Below are positions 10,333 to 22,319 of a stretch of DNA of 64,000 nt, one piece after another. Origin of the DNA: Hygrophila difformis (lineage: Eukaryota; Streptophyta; Magnoliopsida; Lamiales; Acanthaceae). Each line of letters begins with the position of its first letter. Position 1 is the stretch's first letter. The position numbers were made by a program, and so were the translations under genes. The stretch is from assembly GCA_030278955.1 (NCBI GenBank), contig JAOANR010000002.1:1612001-1676000 (forward strand), in the 5' to 3' direction. Under the pieces are notes generated by a model. That model ran no database searches, was not told the origin of the DNA, and was given only the letters and a program-made list of their open reading frames with translations.

Positions 10333-13246
10333 TTATATAAGGTTATAATAGTCAAGAACTTCCCAAAACACACCATCCCAAATGTCCTCAGTGCTCGAAA
10401 CGCGTGAAGCCTTGCATGTTTTACGGTTATGGCCTTGACCCCGACACAATCCACACCTCACCATCGGTATCGGCACCTGTGACGGTATTCTCTTTTTCTT
10501 CCTCCGGCCAGGTTGTGCCCGCACATCCGGTGCACGAACAAAATCTGGATCGTTACGGCTCTGCACTGCATCCCCATCACTAGGTATCGGGTACAATAAC
10601 CCACTGTAGGTTGTCCGATATGCCTGTATACGATAGAAGGGATCACAAAAATCGTATACACTACGGTGAATATGATCTAGGCAAGCACAGGCATGCTTGT
10701 ATGGAAACCGATATAATTGCCAGCATCCACAACTGCACATGCATTGTTCCACATCCACTGCCAGTGTCTTCTCGCCCTCAACAATCTCGAATATTGTACC
10801 TGAAGCACTAAACACGCTAACTTCACGGGCTGCCAAATAATTCATGCTCAATTTCTGCTCAAACTCTGGGCACAACGTTGTCTCCATCTTTGCCCCGGCC
10901 TCCCTTTTCTGATTAAACATGCCCATCGTCTTCATTCGAATGCTGTTAACCATCCCTAGTGGAGGTAGTGTCCTCGTTTCTTTCACCCATGAATTCCAAC
11001 TCTCAGCAATGTTGTTATTCACAATACCCCAACGATTTCCCACAAACAACGCATTTGCCCATTAGCTTGGATCGCTGGCTATTAGGTATGGCCCCGCAGC
11101 TGGTAGTGCTTTCATTATATCGTTCATGTGCCCTTCAAACTCAGCATATGTCGCTGCGTACGCCGCCATGTTTAGCTTCCCAGTCCAATAGTTGCTGTAG
11201 CTATAGTGATACTTCGTCATTACCTACAAACCATCAGAGTAGCACCGTCATTATTACCATCTAGCTTCAATAAATATATTAATTCGTAAATCAATGTAGT
11301 GATTTTTTACTTACCTTCGTTTTAAAGTTATCCACTAGATGGCGCATACAAATGGCATGGTTGCAACCCACAAAAATATTTGGTATACCTTTCATCAATC
11401 CCGAATGCCGATCACTAAATAACGTATACCTACTCCACACCTCCTCCCCAATACGCTTGGAAATCGTGAACTTCAACTTCTCACAGAACCTTTCCAATTC
11501 TCCTCATTTTCTGAATCGACAACTGCCATCATCCGTACAAACATTACTATTCTTATGTAACTCGGACACTTACAACTTTTAATTTAATAGCAAACTTACG
11601 GGCAAAAGAAACGCACAACAACCCGTCGTTGGCATCTTTGGTTGTCGCAGCCAGTATATGCCCCTTCCATTTGGATTTTATATGTGTCCCATCAAAGAAA
11701 AGCAAAGGTCTACATCCTGTCACGAACCCGACAACACAGGCTGCAAAGGCGATGAATAATCTGCGAAACTTCCCAGTTTCTTCAAACGTCTCAAGGTCCA
11801 CCATGCTCCCTACAATTTCATCACATGCACCAAATTCCATTAATAACATTATTTACAACATTGTACAAATTTAGATAATACCAACCTGGGTTTGTTTCTT
11901 TCAGGGCAGCACAAAACCCCCTTAACTTGTCAAAATAATCAAAGTCATCGCCGTGTATTTCTCGTAGAGCAATCTCCCTCCCATTCCACGCCTTCCGATA
12001 CTTGATTACAATCCCAAACTCCCTCTGCAAGTCCTTCATCACATTGACCGGCCTAATTGTTGGGTCGAGTCGGAGCTTCTCCCTTATATAACCTGTTATC
12101 CAGTTGGCATCTGCCTTCGGATTGTCACGATCCTTTAGGCTATCCAACCCACATGTGTGGTTCAGGTTGCATCTTCTAATCCCAAAACACTTGTCCACCT
12201 TATGAAAAGAAGCATAGACCCGCCACGAGCACCCCACAACCGTACACATTGCTGTTATTCTATCCCCGTCATTTCTCTCGTACCTAAACGCACGCTTGTT
12301 CGCTATGCAATAATTTTTCAAAATCGTTCTAAATTGATTTGCATCCTCGAATATCTGTCCCACCCCCTTAATCGCACGACCCCATATCAAGGAACCTATA
12401 GGGGCATTTCTATTCGGCGTTTCACCCTCTTCACTTCGACCTCCGTTTGCTACCCTGCCATCAGACATTAAAAAGGTAAAATAACATCAATGCATGCATA
12501 TTGCAACACTTTCATTTTTATATCTAAGCAATTATGCAAATCACTAATGAAAATATTCCACAATAACATTTCGCATAATGAACCATATGGACATAATATT
12601 GCTCATGTTGTTCTCTTTCAACACTTTTCATTCAACCATACCAACTTTTATAAACCCTAATGGCAGTTTCACATTCCAACAAAATTATACTTACATCTCA
12701 CCGATAAACCGAACGCCATCGTCGTCCTTACAATTTTAATCCCACAAAATAAAAACACAAACTACCAATAGTCTTGCAAATATGCCGTAACCCTTCTCAA
12801 ATGTTATCTCAGCGAAATTGTTACCTTGTTTGATTCTGCCCGCGCTCGACCCGTCGAGCTACAATTCTACACATTCCCTTCCCAACCAACCGATGCACTT
12901 CGAGCATGTGTCTGACATCCTCGTCTGACCTTAACCCCACCGGTAACCTCTCCACGGGATGCTCGTACTGCAATACGAAGCTCCTCACATCCATCCCTCT
13001 TTTGCTTGCTAAAACCTCAGTAATTTCACTCACTTCCATCCCATTCCGCACTGCCATCGACTCCATCACCCCATCAACCTCACAAAATGCAAGAATGGAT
13101 GGACCATCATCAAACTCCTCCTCATCGATTTCAACCATATTCTCAGCCAAATGGGATCGATTATTTCCTACCTCCGATTTTGCACTCCGTTCTCTCTTTC
13201 GCCGATCACAACCACAGTCCTCTCGATTGAGCACTCCCTCCTCCAC
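10333..13246 (-). pseudogene. MULE (mudrA-type) transposase, five exons, disrupted
   Basis: Exons by splice sites and protein continuity: 13246-12825, 12454-11886, 11809-11600, 11522-11315 and 11223-10333. Exon 1 gives a ubiquitin/PB1-like N-terminal segment (LRSDEDVRHMLE). The first ATG inside it is at 13138 and an upstream exon is possible. Exon 2 is the MuDR DNA-binding region, exon 3 the first catalytic Asp (LLFFDGTHIKSKWKG, DANDG), exon 4 the second (LFSDRHSGL) and CNHAICMRHL. Exon 5 has the SWIM finger CSCGCWQLYRFPYKHACA and a zinc knuckle CGLCRGQGHNRKTC. Two lesions are visible: a one-base loss near 11493-11497 just after a DSENEENW block, and an in-frame TAA at 11064-11062 between DPS and WANALFVG. 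The protein would have acted as a cut-and-paste DNA transposase. Confidence 0.85.
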
Positions 13247-13249
13247 ACT

Positions 13250-13690
13250 TGCCTGCTTAAGGCAATACTTACATCATAACATACGCTGCTTAAGCCAATG
13301 CCAAGAAGTTTCTTGGCAATTTCCCTTTCTTTGGAAAATCCCATTAGCCCCCTACTCATATGTGTTGTCCATGGGTAAAACTGTACTTTCCTATTGCTAA
13401 TTTCACAAATACCTTTTATTTTCCGTCATGTACTGAATTGGAACTTCTATTTCATGTTATGGGGTACAAATTGGTAAAATATTGCTATTGGTACTGTCCA
13501 ATGCTTTCATAGACATGGCTGGGTTTTTATAATAAAAACCCCTATAATTAATTGTTGGTTTATTGATTGGGACTGTGATATATCTTTACTAACTAATGAT
13601 GAATTAATGGTTCACTTCATTTGAAAATTTTAGCTCATTTTACAGTACAGAATTGTGATTGATCGATCGATCGTACTTAAATTATTATAG

Positions 13691-13744
<54 letters not shown>

Positions 13745-13981
13745 TGTATTAATCCACTCTAAATGTAATTATTGATGATAGATTGTATGGATACAGAAAT
13801 CAGCTATGAAATCGATCAATTATTATAAATATTGATCCGTACCTACCAAATCACAATATATAATATGGAGCCTACATACCATACTCTATCGGGAGGAGCT
13901 TATTTCAAGATAAAAATTCCAAAGAAATGCTACTACTAGTACATATACTCTTTCCGCTTTATTTAAATAAATATTATTATA
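13250..13981. other. AT-rich intergenic DNA with ATA microsatellite
   Basis: No gene or RNA seen. An (ATA)n/(AAT)n microsatellite occupies about 13691-13743, preceded by a short GATCGATCGATCG run at 13661-13673. Confidence 0.8.
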
Positions 13982-14244
13982 TACTTCCTCCGTTCCTTTT
14001 TAATTGCTACGGACCCACATTTCACGCAATCCAATACACGTTTTCAATTCGTAATAACTCAAATTCCATATAAGTAAAAATTATGAAAATTTGATATTTT
14101 AAATCTATGCGATTAGACGAATCCAACAAGATCCCACTTGACTATATTTATCTTATATAATTGTATTAAAAAGTCGAGTCAAAGTTACTCAATGAACAGT
14201 GACAAAAGTCAATCTGTGTCAAATAATTAGGAACGGAGGAAGTA
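13982..14244. mobile_element. Stowaway-type MITE
   Basis: Ends are TACTTCCTCCGTTCC and GAACGGAGGAAGTA, which are inverted repeats matching the Stowaway consensus CTCCCTCCGTCC with TA target sites. Length is 263 bp. The interior is AT-rich and non-coding and carries TTAGACGAATCCAACAAGATC, shared with the MITE at 43.6 kb. Confidence 0.9.
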
Positions 14245-15420
14245 TATCTTAACCAACATTTTCTTAAAAGTAGTTAGCCAAAAAAAAAAAAAACATTTTC
14301 TTAAAAGTCTTGAATTATTTTCCCCTTATAATACTAAGATAATCCATAAACAAATCATTAATTCTATATAGAAAAGTTCAAAAACCTAGGTCAAAAGCTA
14401 ATAATTCCATGAGGATTTTATTTTGAGGGTTGTTGGAATTTCATAAATCAAGTTGTGTGTGTCTAGTGATCGATGGCTTATCAATCATGCATGCATGAAC
14501 ATTTATTTATATATATAATACAATCTCATCATCACCATCATCAAATAAATAATTGGTACTTTGAAACATAATTAGTATAGTATGTAGGGTGTGTAATAGT
14601 AATTAATTTGGCCTGTTGCGCATATAAGACGAATGGGGGGCATTGACATTGGGAGGGTATTTCATATTTGTACATGTATCTGTATGTGAATTATATGCAC
14701 TGGTAGTTGAGACGACATCGCAACAAAAATATTAAATGAGGGAAGAAAATAATATCTAGCTAGCTAGGGTTGGGGTATATATATGCTTTACCTAACAATA
14801 TAATAATAATCAAATACTATCAACATTAATAATCAAATAAATTGCTATCCTCATTCTTATTTTATTTTATTCGACAGCTAGCTTGTGGAAGAATCACGAA
14901 TTAGGATGGGACAATAATATATAATGGTAAAATATTCTTTTACGGATATTATATAACCTTGTATATCTATATATGTATGGACTATGGAGTATATCATTTC
15001 AAAATAATGTACATCATTTTGTCTTTGTCTTGAAAAAAGAAGAAGAAAATTTAAGGTCATCATTTGGGCTTGATTTTTAATTGTATGGTAGTTAATTCCC
15101 TTGGGAAAAACGAGAGATAACAAGAACGCTTGTTGCATTGTAATATCCTTTCTTTTTTCTTTTTTTTTTCTTCTTCCAATTAAATTGTTATTTCAGGGAG
15201 GTGAGTGAGATTGCCGAATTATATAGTACTCCATAAGAAAATGTAATAATTGGACCGGGAATGTGAGCAATCGTCTTGATAATTTGAGGAAATTCGTTCA
15301 AGCGATTTATATATATGTGATTCTCGTAAAGATTGAAACTATAAGAGATGGTCTAATTTTAATTATGAATGCGAGCTCCCAGTTAGTTTATAGACATGTA
15401 TGCATGTTGTAAGAATCCAT
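14245..15420. other. AT-rich intergenic DNA, nothing recognised
   Basis: Low-complexity AT-rich sequence with short poly-A and poly-T tracts (14280-14294 and 15152-15170). No supportable ORF, RNA gene or element end was found. Confidence 0.6.
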
Positions 15421-15563
15421 GTTGTGAGGCACTCGTCCATGATTTTCTATATGGTATAAGAGTTATGTTGCCCCGATTGAGTATGTTTGATCATGGATTT
15501 GATATTTGATTTCGAAATAGATATCATCGTCTCGAGGGATGTGTTGAGATCTCACATCGGTTA

Positions 15564-16481
15564 TGTTAGGTCCGATTGCGTGGATAACCAATTAAGTAGT
15601 CCTGAAAACTAGTTCAAACACCTTTCGTGGACACGTTAAACAGTTTAAGTAATTAAGCAGCGGAAAGTAAATAAACTGTAAGAATAAAAAACTCAAGGTT
15701 TGTTGATCCAGTTCGGCACAAGCCTACATCTGGGGGATACCAATCCAGGAGATTCACTAGTTGTTTTGACTTGATCCTTGATCTAAACAATAGTGATTTG
15801 TTTCGCCCAACTCCAATCACCAAGTGGACTGAATTGTCAAACCAAGACACTCCCCCTGTCTTGGTGAAGATCTCCCCGACCTTGCTTCAATTCCTTGAAG
15901 GCTCCTCCTTCAAGTTTGTCCTTGGTAGAAACCTGTTGGCGACTCTCCTCCTTGAATCTTTCAATTAAGCTCTTGAGTTTGACGACTCCTCGGAAGCCTT
16001 GATTGAATCCGTCGACTTCAATCAAGCTCACGGTAACACTGTCGATCAATTCACCCGAGGAAGTGTTGATCGGATTTCTTCCTTCGAAATGATAAACTCG
16101 CGAACACTGAAGGAATGTGATTCTTTCTTCACAGTTGCTTTTGATTGCTCAAGGGTGTAAGTAAATTCACTCGTCGTGCAGATCCATCCCTTGGCCGCCC
16201 TATTTGAAGAGAATCACTTTGTCTCTATTCTAAGGTAGAAGATCTCCTTTCCATAAATGCGCAGATCCTTAGAATAGAGTTGCCCGAATTAAGAGATTGT
16301 AGTTTCCATACTCCGTGTGCAAGATCCGGGCAGAAGATCAGCTAGCCGTTGGAGGATCTTCATGAGTATATTAGCTAGCTCTTCTTCCTTTACTTAGTTT
16401 GTCTGCTGTTGCCGTGGTTGGTCCAACAAAGTAGTTCAGACATCGGTTGTGAACACATTTGCTCAAAACTGGTTCCCAACA
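15564..16481 (-). repeat. 3' LTR of the Copia element
   Basis: Runs TGTTAGGTCC...GGTTCCCAACA on the + strand, so TG...CA on the coding strand. By eye it differs from the other LTR by about nine substitutions and one single-base indel, near 99% identity. Confidence 0.95.
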
Positions 16482-16905
16482 ATCTCCCCCTTTTTGGCAG
16501 AATGTGGGCCAGTACAAGAGTTGATTCAACCGATGTCTAAACAATTGACACAAGAACAATAATGTTGAAATACTTCCCATTGAAACCCAACCACCAATTA
16601 CAATGGTTCCCAAGTCAAGACAAACTATACTAATGCTCCGTACAAGATAGTCTATCACATATTTTAGGAGCATTCACATCAAAAGTAAGCACATGGCAAT
16701 AATCACAAAATAAAGCATGTAAGATCACAATTTAATTATTACAGGCCATTGTGCAATTGTCCAGCAAAAACAGTAGTTCACAAAAATAGTTCAAACAAAA
16801 GCAAAAAATTACCCTTTATCAGCAGCAGCAGAAATGTCCAGAGGAACCGATGGTTGATCAACTTTTACTCCCCCTCTGGCACACAATTTGCCCAAAAAGG
16901 GCATA

Positions 16906-19292
16906 TCACTCTGAGGCATCAGAGGAATCAGCATCAGACTCGCTGGACTCCTCCTCTGGATTGGTATCCAATGGCTCATCTTCATCCGACCAGACATCAG
17001 GAAGTTGTCTAAGCATCTTTTCAGCGGATTGAACTTGCATGTGTACTTGAGCTTCCAACACTTTGAGATGATTGATATGGTCAGTGAAATCATCACGGAG
17101 CTGGGAAAAGGCATCCTTTGCAGGGATCCTTCCTCCTGGTCCAGCCAGGTCTGGCTTCTTATTGGCAAAGTTGGCAGAGAGCTTGAAGTCAGCAATATCC
17201 TCAGGACGATCACATTTGCTGCCCATGATGTGGAGATGCTTCAGATACTCCGAGATGAGACCAGGGAATGGAAGTGTGGTGTTATACTTCCTCTTGACTT
17301 TTCCAGCAAATCCCAGCATTTGTTCAAGTACAAGTACTCCATAATTGATCTCATATTTCTGGTCTATAGCAAACAACAATTTACACATGCTTTTTGACAC
17401 GACAGAATGGTTAGCAGTTGGCATGATATTGTGAGCACACAATTTATACAGCATAGCAAACCTTTGAGTCAGAACTCCTGCACTCAATCCTTTTCCCTGA
17501 AATCTTTTCCCTTCCACTCCAGAGAGTGTTTCAGCAATAGTGTTCATAGGGAATTTTGCACCTCGAGAGTAAACAGATTTCAGAGAAGTGCGGGGTACCT
17601 GGAGAAAGCGATTCAAGGCCCTGGCTTTGAGTTCAAACAGCTCTCCATGGGCATAGCCAAGTTCGAGCCAGGGGCTCTTGGTGTTGAGGACTTCAGAGCT
17701 CAGGTTTGCATAAAAATGCCTAACTAGCTGTCCCTTGTACTGCTTGATCTCCGTTCCCCAAAACAAAAGGGACCTCTCCTCCAGGTACTTGTGCCACCCC
17801 ATCTCCTCATATCGTTCCGCAGTAAAGCGAATCTCATGATGGACTTTCATTTTCTCCAAGACAGTTGAGAAGTAGTGCTTGGACACTTCATAATAGAAGT
17901 CAATGGAAATGGCGTTCCCGGCATCAATGATCTCAGGCTCATGGTCCTCGGATGAGGATTCAGCAATCTTCCTTTTCTTGGATCCAGAGGCTTTGGCAGA
18001 GGCTTCAGGTTCAGAACGAGTCCGCTTTTTGGGTTCAGACTCCTTGGGTGAACTCCTTGGTGACGTAGGCTCTCGTGCTTCTGGCTGGGTTACTGCTTCG
18101 TGCACAGCGACTTGTTCAACATTGACCTCGACTCTTTCTTCAGATTCTTCTTCTTCAGAACTCTCTTCATCGGACTCTTCCTCTCCACTTTGAGTGTCTT
18201 GAGATCCCAACTCTTCGGACTGGTTGTCAGTGGGATTCCCCCCCTCAAGTGGTTCCTGGGCATCGATTTGAGGGTGTACAGAGTCTCATCCGGACTCATT
18301 GTTCTGGTCGTCTTCAGATGAACTCTCATCTTCTTCTTCTTCCTCCTGTTCATCCTCAGTGTGAACAACTTCAGTGTGAACAACTGGTTCTTTGATCACT
18401 GCAACTTGCTCTGGTTCCTTCCTCAGCGCATGTTTTCGTTTCTGACTGGCAGTCCAAGCAATTTCTTCGGTGATTTCGTTCATAGCACAATCTCTTTCGT
18501 CATCGCTGATGTCAATCATTGATTCATCTCCAGAGCTTTCATCAGCCTCCTCTTGAATATAGTCTGAGTCCAGTTCTTCCTCGTCAAGTGGTTCATTGAC
18601 AGGTTCGGACTCCTTTGGTGGACCTGTTTGGGTTACTGTGGTAGTGATCTGCAGGGGTTCTTCAGGGGTTGCTTCAACAGTGGTGACTGGTGCTGGGTTG
18701 GTCGGAACGCTTGGCCCTGGTACAGCCTTCTTTGCAGGTGTTTTCTCTTTGAACTTTCAGTGGACACCTTGGGTGCATTCGTCGGAGCAGGATCAGCAAC
18801 TTTAGTGGTCATGATTCCTTCAGCATCTTTGCCGGAACCCATTGCAGGTAGGTCAGCGAGAATAGCTTCAATGGGCTTGAGCGCTTGGGCAAGGTCTGCC
18901 TCAACTCGTTCGCTGATGGATGCATTCTTCCTTGCAACGTCTTTCTCTCGTGGTTTTGAGGAGACAGTCTTGGTTTTTGATTTCTGTGGCACGTCTCCTT
19001 TTGGCTTTGTGGTAGTGGCTCCAGCAACTTCAGCCCTTATGTCCAGTGGGTCGAGGACACCAACAGTGGTAGTGTCTTGTCCTCCGACAGTAGAAGGAGA
19101 GGACGACGGGAAAGGAACAGAGACGATGGATGGAGTCTCCGAAATAGTCTGTTCGATAATAGCTTGTTGTACTGCCTTTGCCCTCCCTTTGGCGCTGGAT
19201 TCTCCTGGAGAGACACCTTTCTTGCTTCCAGCAGTTGAGGCAGGAGTCGGGTCTTGTGATTTGGAGCCTTAGCTTCCTCGTGTCTTCACCAT
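16906..19292 (-). pseudogene. Env-position ORF with plant transposon-protein domain
   Basis: Reading on the minus strand, an ATG at 19292-19290 opens MVKTRGS and hits TAA at 19271-19269. The frame continues through a Ser/Pro/Thr-rich region, shifts by one base near 18750, runs through an acidic Glu/Ser region, meets TGA at 18288-18286, and then stays open in the same frame to the stop at 16906. The last ~300 residues hold the same domain type as the ORF at 5-1237: RSLLFWGTEIKQYKGQLVR, then TLPFPGLISEYLKHL and an acidic tail. Sireviruses normally carry an env-like ORF at this place, but I see no signal peptide or membrane segment here. Predicted length before damage is roughly 790 codons. Function unknown. 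Confidence 0.75.
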
Positions 19293-19754
19293 TGTAGCTG
19301 AAAAGAAACTTTTGGCAAGAACAAGTGAGAGTGGATGTGTGTTTGGAAGAGAAAAAGCCGAGAGATTTCTTTGAGAGAAAGTAAGTATGTGAGGTAGGAG
19401 AATCCGATCAAATAAGGATGTGAGATAGCGGTTATGAGGAAACTTCCCTTAATTTGAATATGGAAGGTAAATCACGGTTCCCAAACATGGTCATGATCAC
19501 AAATTTGAATTTTTGGTGGCTATCAACCGTTCCCGCCGGCTGTACGTCAGACGTGCCATGATGAGATGTCAAATCAAGTGAATTGATTCTTTCCTTGTTT
19601 GAATTTAAATGGAGGAGATTAACTTCTCAAGTAAGGAGATCCTGTGGAATATTCTTAACAAGATAGTTAGAAAACATTATTAAGGTAATAAAATATAAAA
19701 TTACACAAAATATGGAAATTGCAAATTAAAAACTTATTCCACAATTTTCGGGAG

Positions 19755-22319
19755 TTATGTGATCGTGCATAGGCCGAGATCTCTTCTTAATTTTTCGAAT
19801 CTCTCACGATCAAGAGCCTTAGTGAAAATATCTGCATGTTGCTCAGTAGTCCCGACATGTTGTATGGACACTATGCCTTCTTCGACAAGATCCCTTATGA
19901 AGTGGTGTCGGAGTTCAATGTGCTTAGTTCTCCCATGTTGGACTGGATTCTTTGAGATGTTGATCGCACTCATGTTGTCACATAGTATAGTGAGGACTTC
20001 TTGATCAATCCCATAATCTAGCATCATTTGCTTCATCCATAGCAATTGTGCACAACAACTTTCAGCTGCAATGTATTCAGCTTCGGCAGTTGAGAGGGAG
20101 ATGGAACTTTGCTTCTTGCTATACCAACTAACTAAGTTAGTTCCAATGTAAAAGCATCCTCCGGTTGTGCTTTTTCGATCATCTGCATCACCTGCCCAAT
20201 CTGCATCACTATAACCAAGTAGTGAAAGATTAGATTCTTTAGAATACCATATGCCAAGATCACTAGTCCCTGAAACATATTTAATCACTCGTTTGGCAGC
20301 TTTCAGGTGTGATTCCTTGGGATCGGCTTGGTAGCGAGCACAAACTCCTACTGCATAGCTTATGTCAGGTCGACTTGCAGCTAGGTATAGAAGACTTCCA
20401 ATGATGCTTCGATAAAGTTTCTGATCAACACTTTGACCACTGGGATCTTTGCTCATTTTATCATTCGTCCCTATAGGCGTTCGGACGGGTTTGCTGGACT
20501 CCATGCCAAACTTCTTAACAATGTTTCGGGCATATTTTGTTTGGCTTAGAAATATTCCATCTTTCTTCTGAGCAACCTGCAAGCCAAGGAAATAAGTTAG
20601 TTCCCCTACCATGCTCATTTCGAACTCCTTACCCATTATTTCGATGAATTGGTCTTTGAGCACATGGTGTGTTGATCCAAAGACAATGTCATCAACGTAG
20701 ACTTGAGCAATGAGAATTCCTTTGTTTTCTCTTTTGATAAAGAGAGTCTTGTCCAAGCTTCCTCTTTCGAATCCATGTTCAAGCAGGTACTTGGAAAGCC
20801 TTTCGTACCAAGCCCTAGGAGCTTGTTTCAATCCATAGAGTGACTTGTTGAGCTTGTAGACATGTTGAGGATGATGGGGGTCTTCAAACCCTCTAGGTTG
20901 TTCTACGTACACTTCCTCATTTAGCCAACCATTTAGGAAGGCACTTTTGATATCCATTTGATAAAGCTTGAATCCTAGCGAGCATGCGATGGACAGTAGG
21001 AGTCGGACTGCTTCAAGTCTTGCTACAGGCGCAAATGTTTCACTGAAGTCGACACCTTCGACCTGGGTGTAACCCTGAGCAACTAACCGAGCTTTGTTCC
21101 TTGTAATATTCCCTTTTTCATCACTTTTGTTGCGGAAGATCCACTTGGTTCCGATTATGTTCTTGTCTTGAGGTCTTTCAACCAGGGTCCAGACTTCATT
21201 TCTTTCAAACTGGAGTAGTTCATCCTGCATGGCATTTATCCAGTGTTCATCTTGAAGAGCTTCTTCAACTCTGGAGGGTTCGATCTTTGAAGTATAGCAG
21301 TGCAAGCCAGCTAGCTCTTTAAAGTCGATCTTTTTCCCTCGAGTCTTTCTCCTTTCATTTACATCACCAATAATGTCTTCAGGGTCATGATGCTTGTGAA
21401 TGCGTCCATTTAGATCCTTTTGAGGTTCTGCTTCTCGTGACAAGGTGTCCATGGTTGGCGTTTGGACTTTTTTGGTGGACTGGTCATCAGACGTGGGTAG
21501 AGCTGCACTATTTTGATCATCCTGACCACTGGGAGTTTCATCATCATGAGGTGGAACATCCTCTTTGCTGGTCACATCTTCTATGGTCACATTTGTGGAC
21601 TCCAGTACTTTCCTTGTTTTAGGAAGATATACTCTGTATGCACGACTTGTGGTAGAGTATCCCACAAATATTCCTTCATTACTTTTTTCTTGAAACTTCC
21701 CAACATGTTCCCTGTCATTTAGAACAAAACACTTGCTACCAAAAATATGGAAATAAGTAATTGAGGTCTTTTTACCGTTCCAAATCTCATATGGAGTCAT
21801 AAGAGAGTTTGGCCTTAAGTAGACTCGGTTTATGGTGTAGCATGCTGTGTTAACGGCTTCGGCCCAAAGGAATTCAGCCACTTTCTTTGAATTGAGCATC
21901 ACCCTAGACATTTCTTGTAGAGTTCGATTTCTTCTTTCGACTACTCCGTTTTGTTGAGGTGTTTTTGGTGCCGAATATTCATGCTTAATTCCATGTGTTG
22001 CACAGTATTCCTCAAAGAATTGATTTTCGAACTCTCGTCCATGATCACTTCGAATTCGTTTCACCTTGGTGTCCTATTCGGTCATGAGTCGATTGCACAG
22101 CTTCTCGAAAGCTTTGAACGTGTCGCCTTTTTCCCTGAGAAAATCTATCCAAGTGTACCTGGAGTAATCATCAATACATACAAAAATATATTTTTTACCT
22201 CCCAAACTTTCAACTTCCATTGGACCTATAAGATCCATGTGCAGTAGGTCAAGACACTTGGTTGATCCAGGGTGTTCAGACAATTTGTGTGAACTCCTGT
22301 GCTGTTTTTTTTGGCACAT
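19755..22319 (-). pseudogene. Copia pol: integrase, reverse transcriptase, RNase H
   Basis: The integrase core starts near 22260 (LLHMDLIGPM, FVCIDDYSRYTW) and continues with [17 protein letters not shown] and [15 protein letters not shown]. The reverse transcriptase has [17 protein letters not shown], the [11 protein letters not shown] block and the catalytic YVDD near 20691-20702. The RNase H part has [25 protein letters not shown], and [11 protein letters not shown] near the C-terminus. A TAG stop at about 22073-22071 interrupts integrase between LCNRLMTE and [12 protein letters not shown]. The 22226-23689 reading frame joins this one only through a frameshift at a run of eight A/T near 22308-22315. 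Confidence 0.92.

Noticed and set aside
11821..11874. Extension of MULE exon 2 beyond the GTTGG donor
   Set aside because: Continuity with the family (NPG then SMVDLETF) and the AG at 11810-11811 favour splicing.
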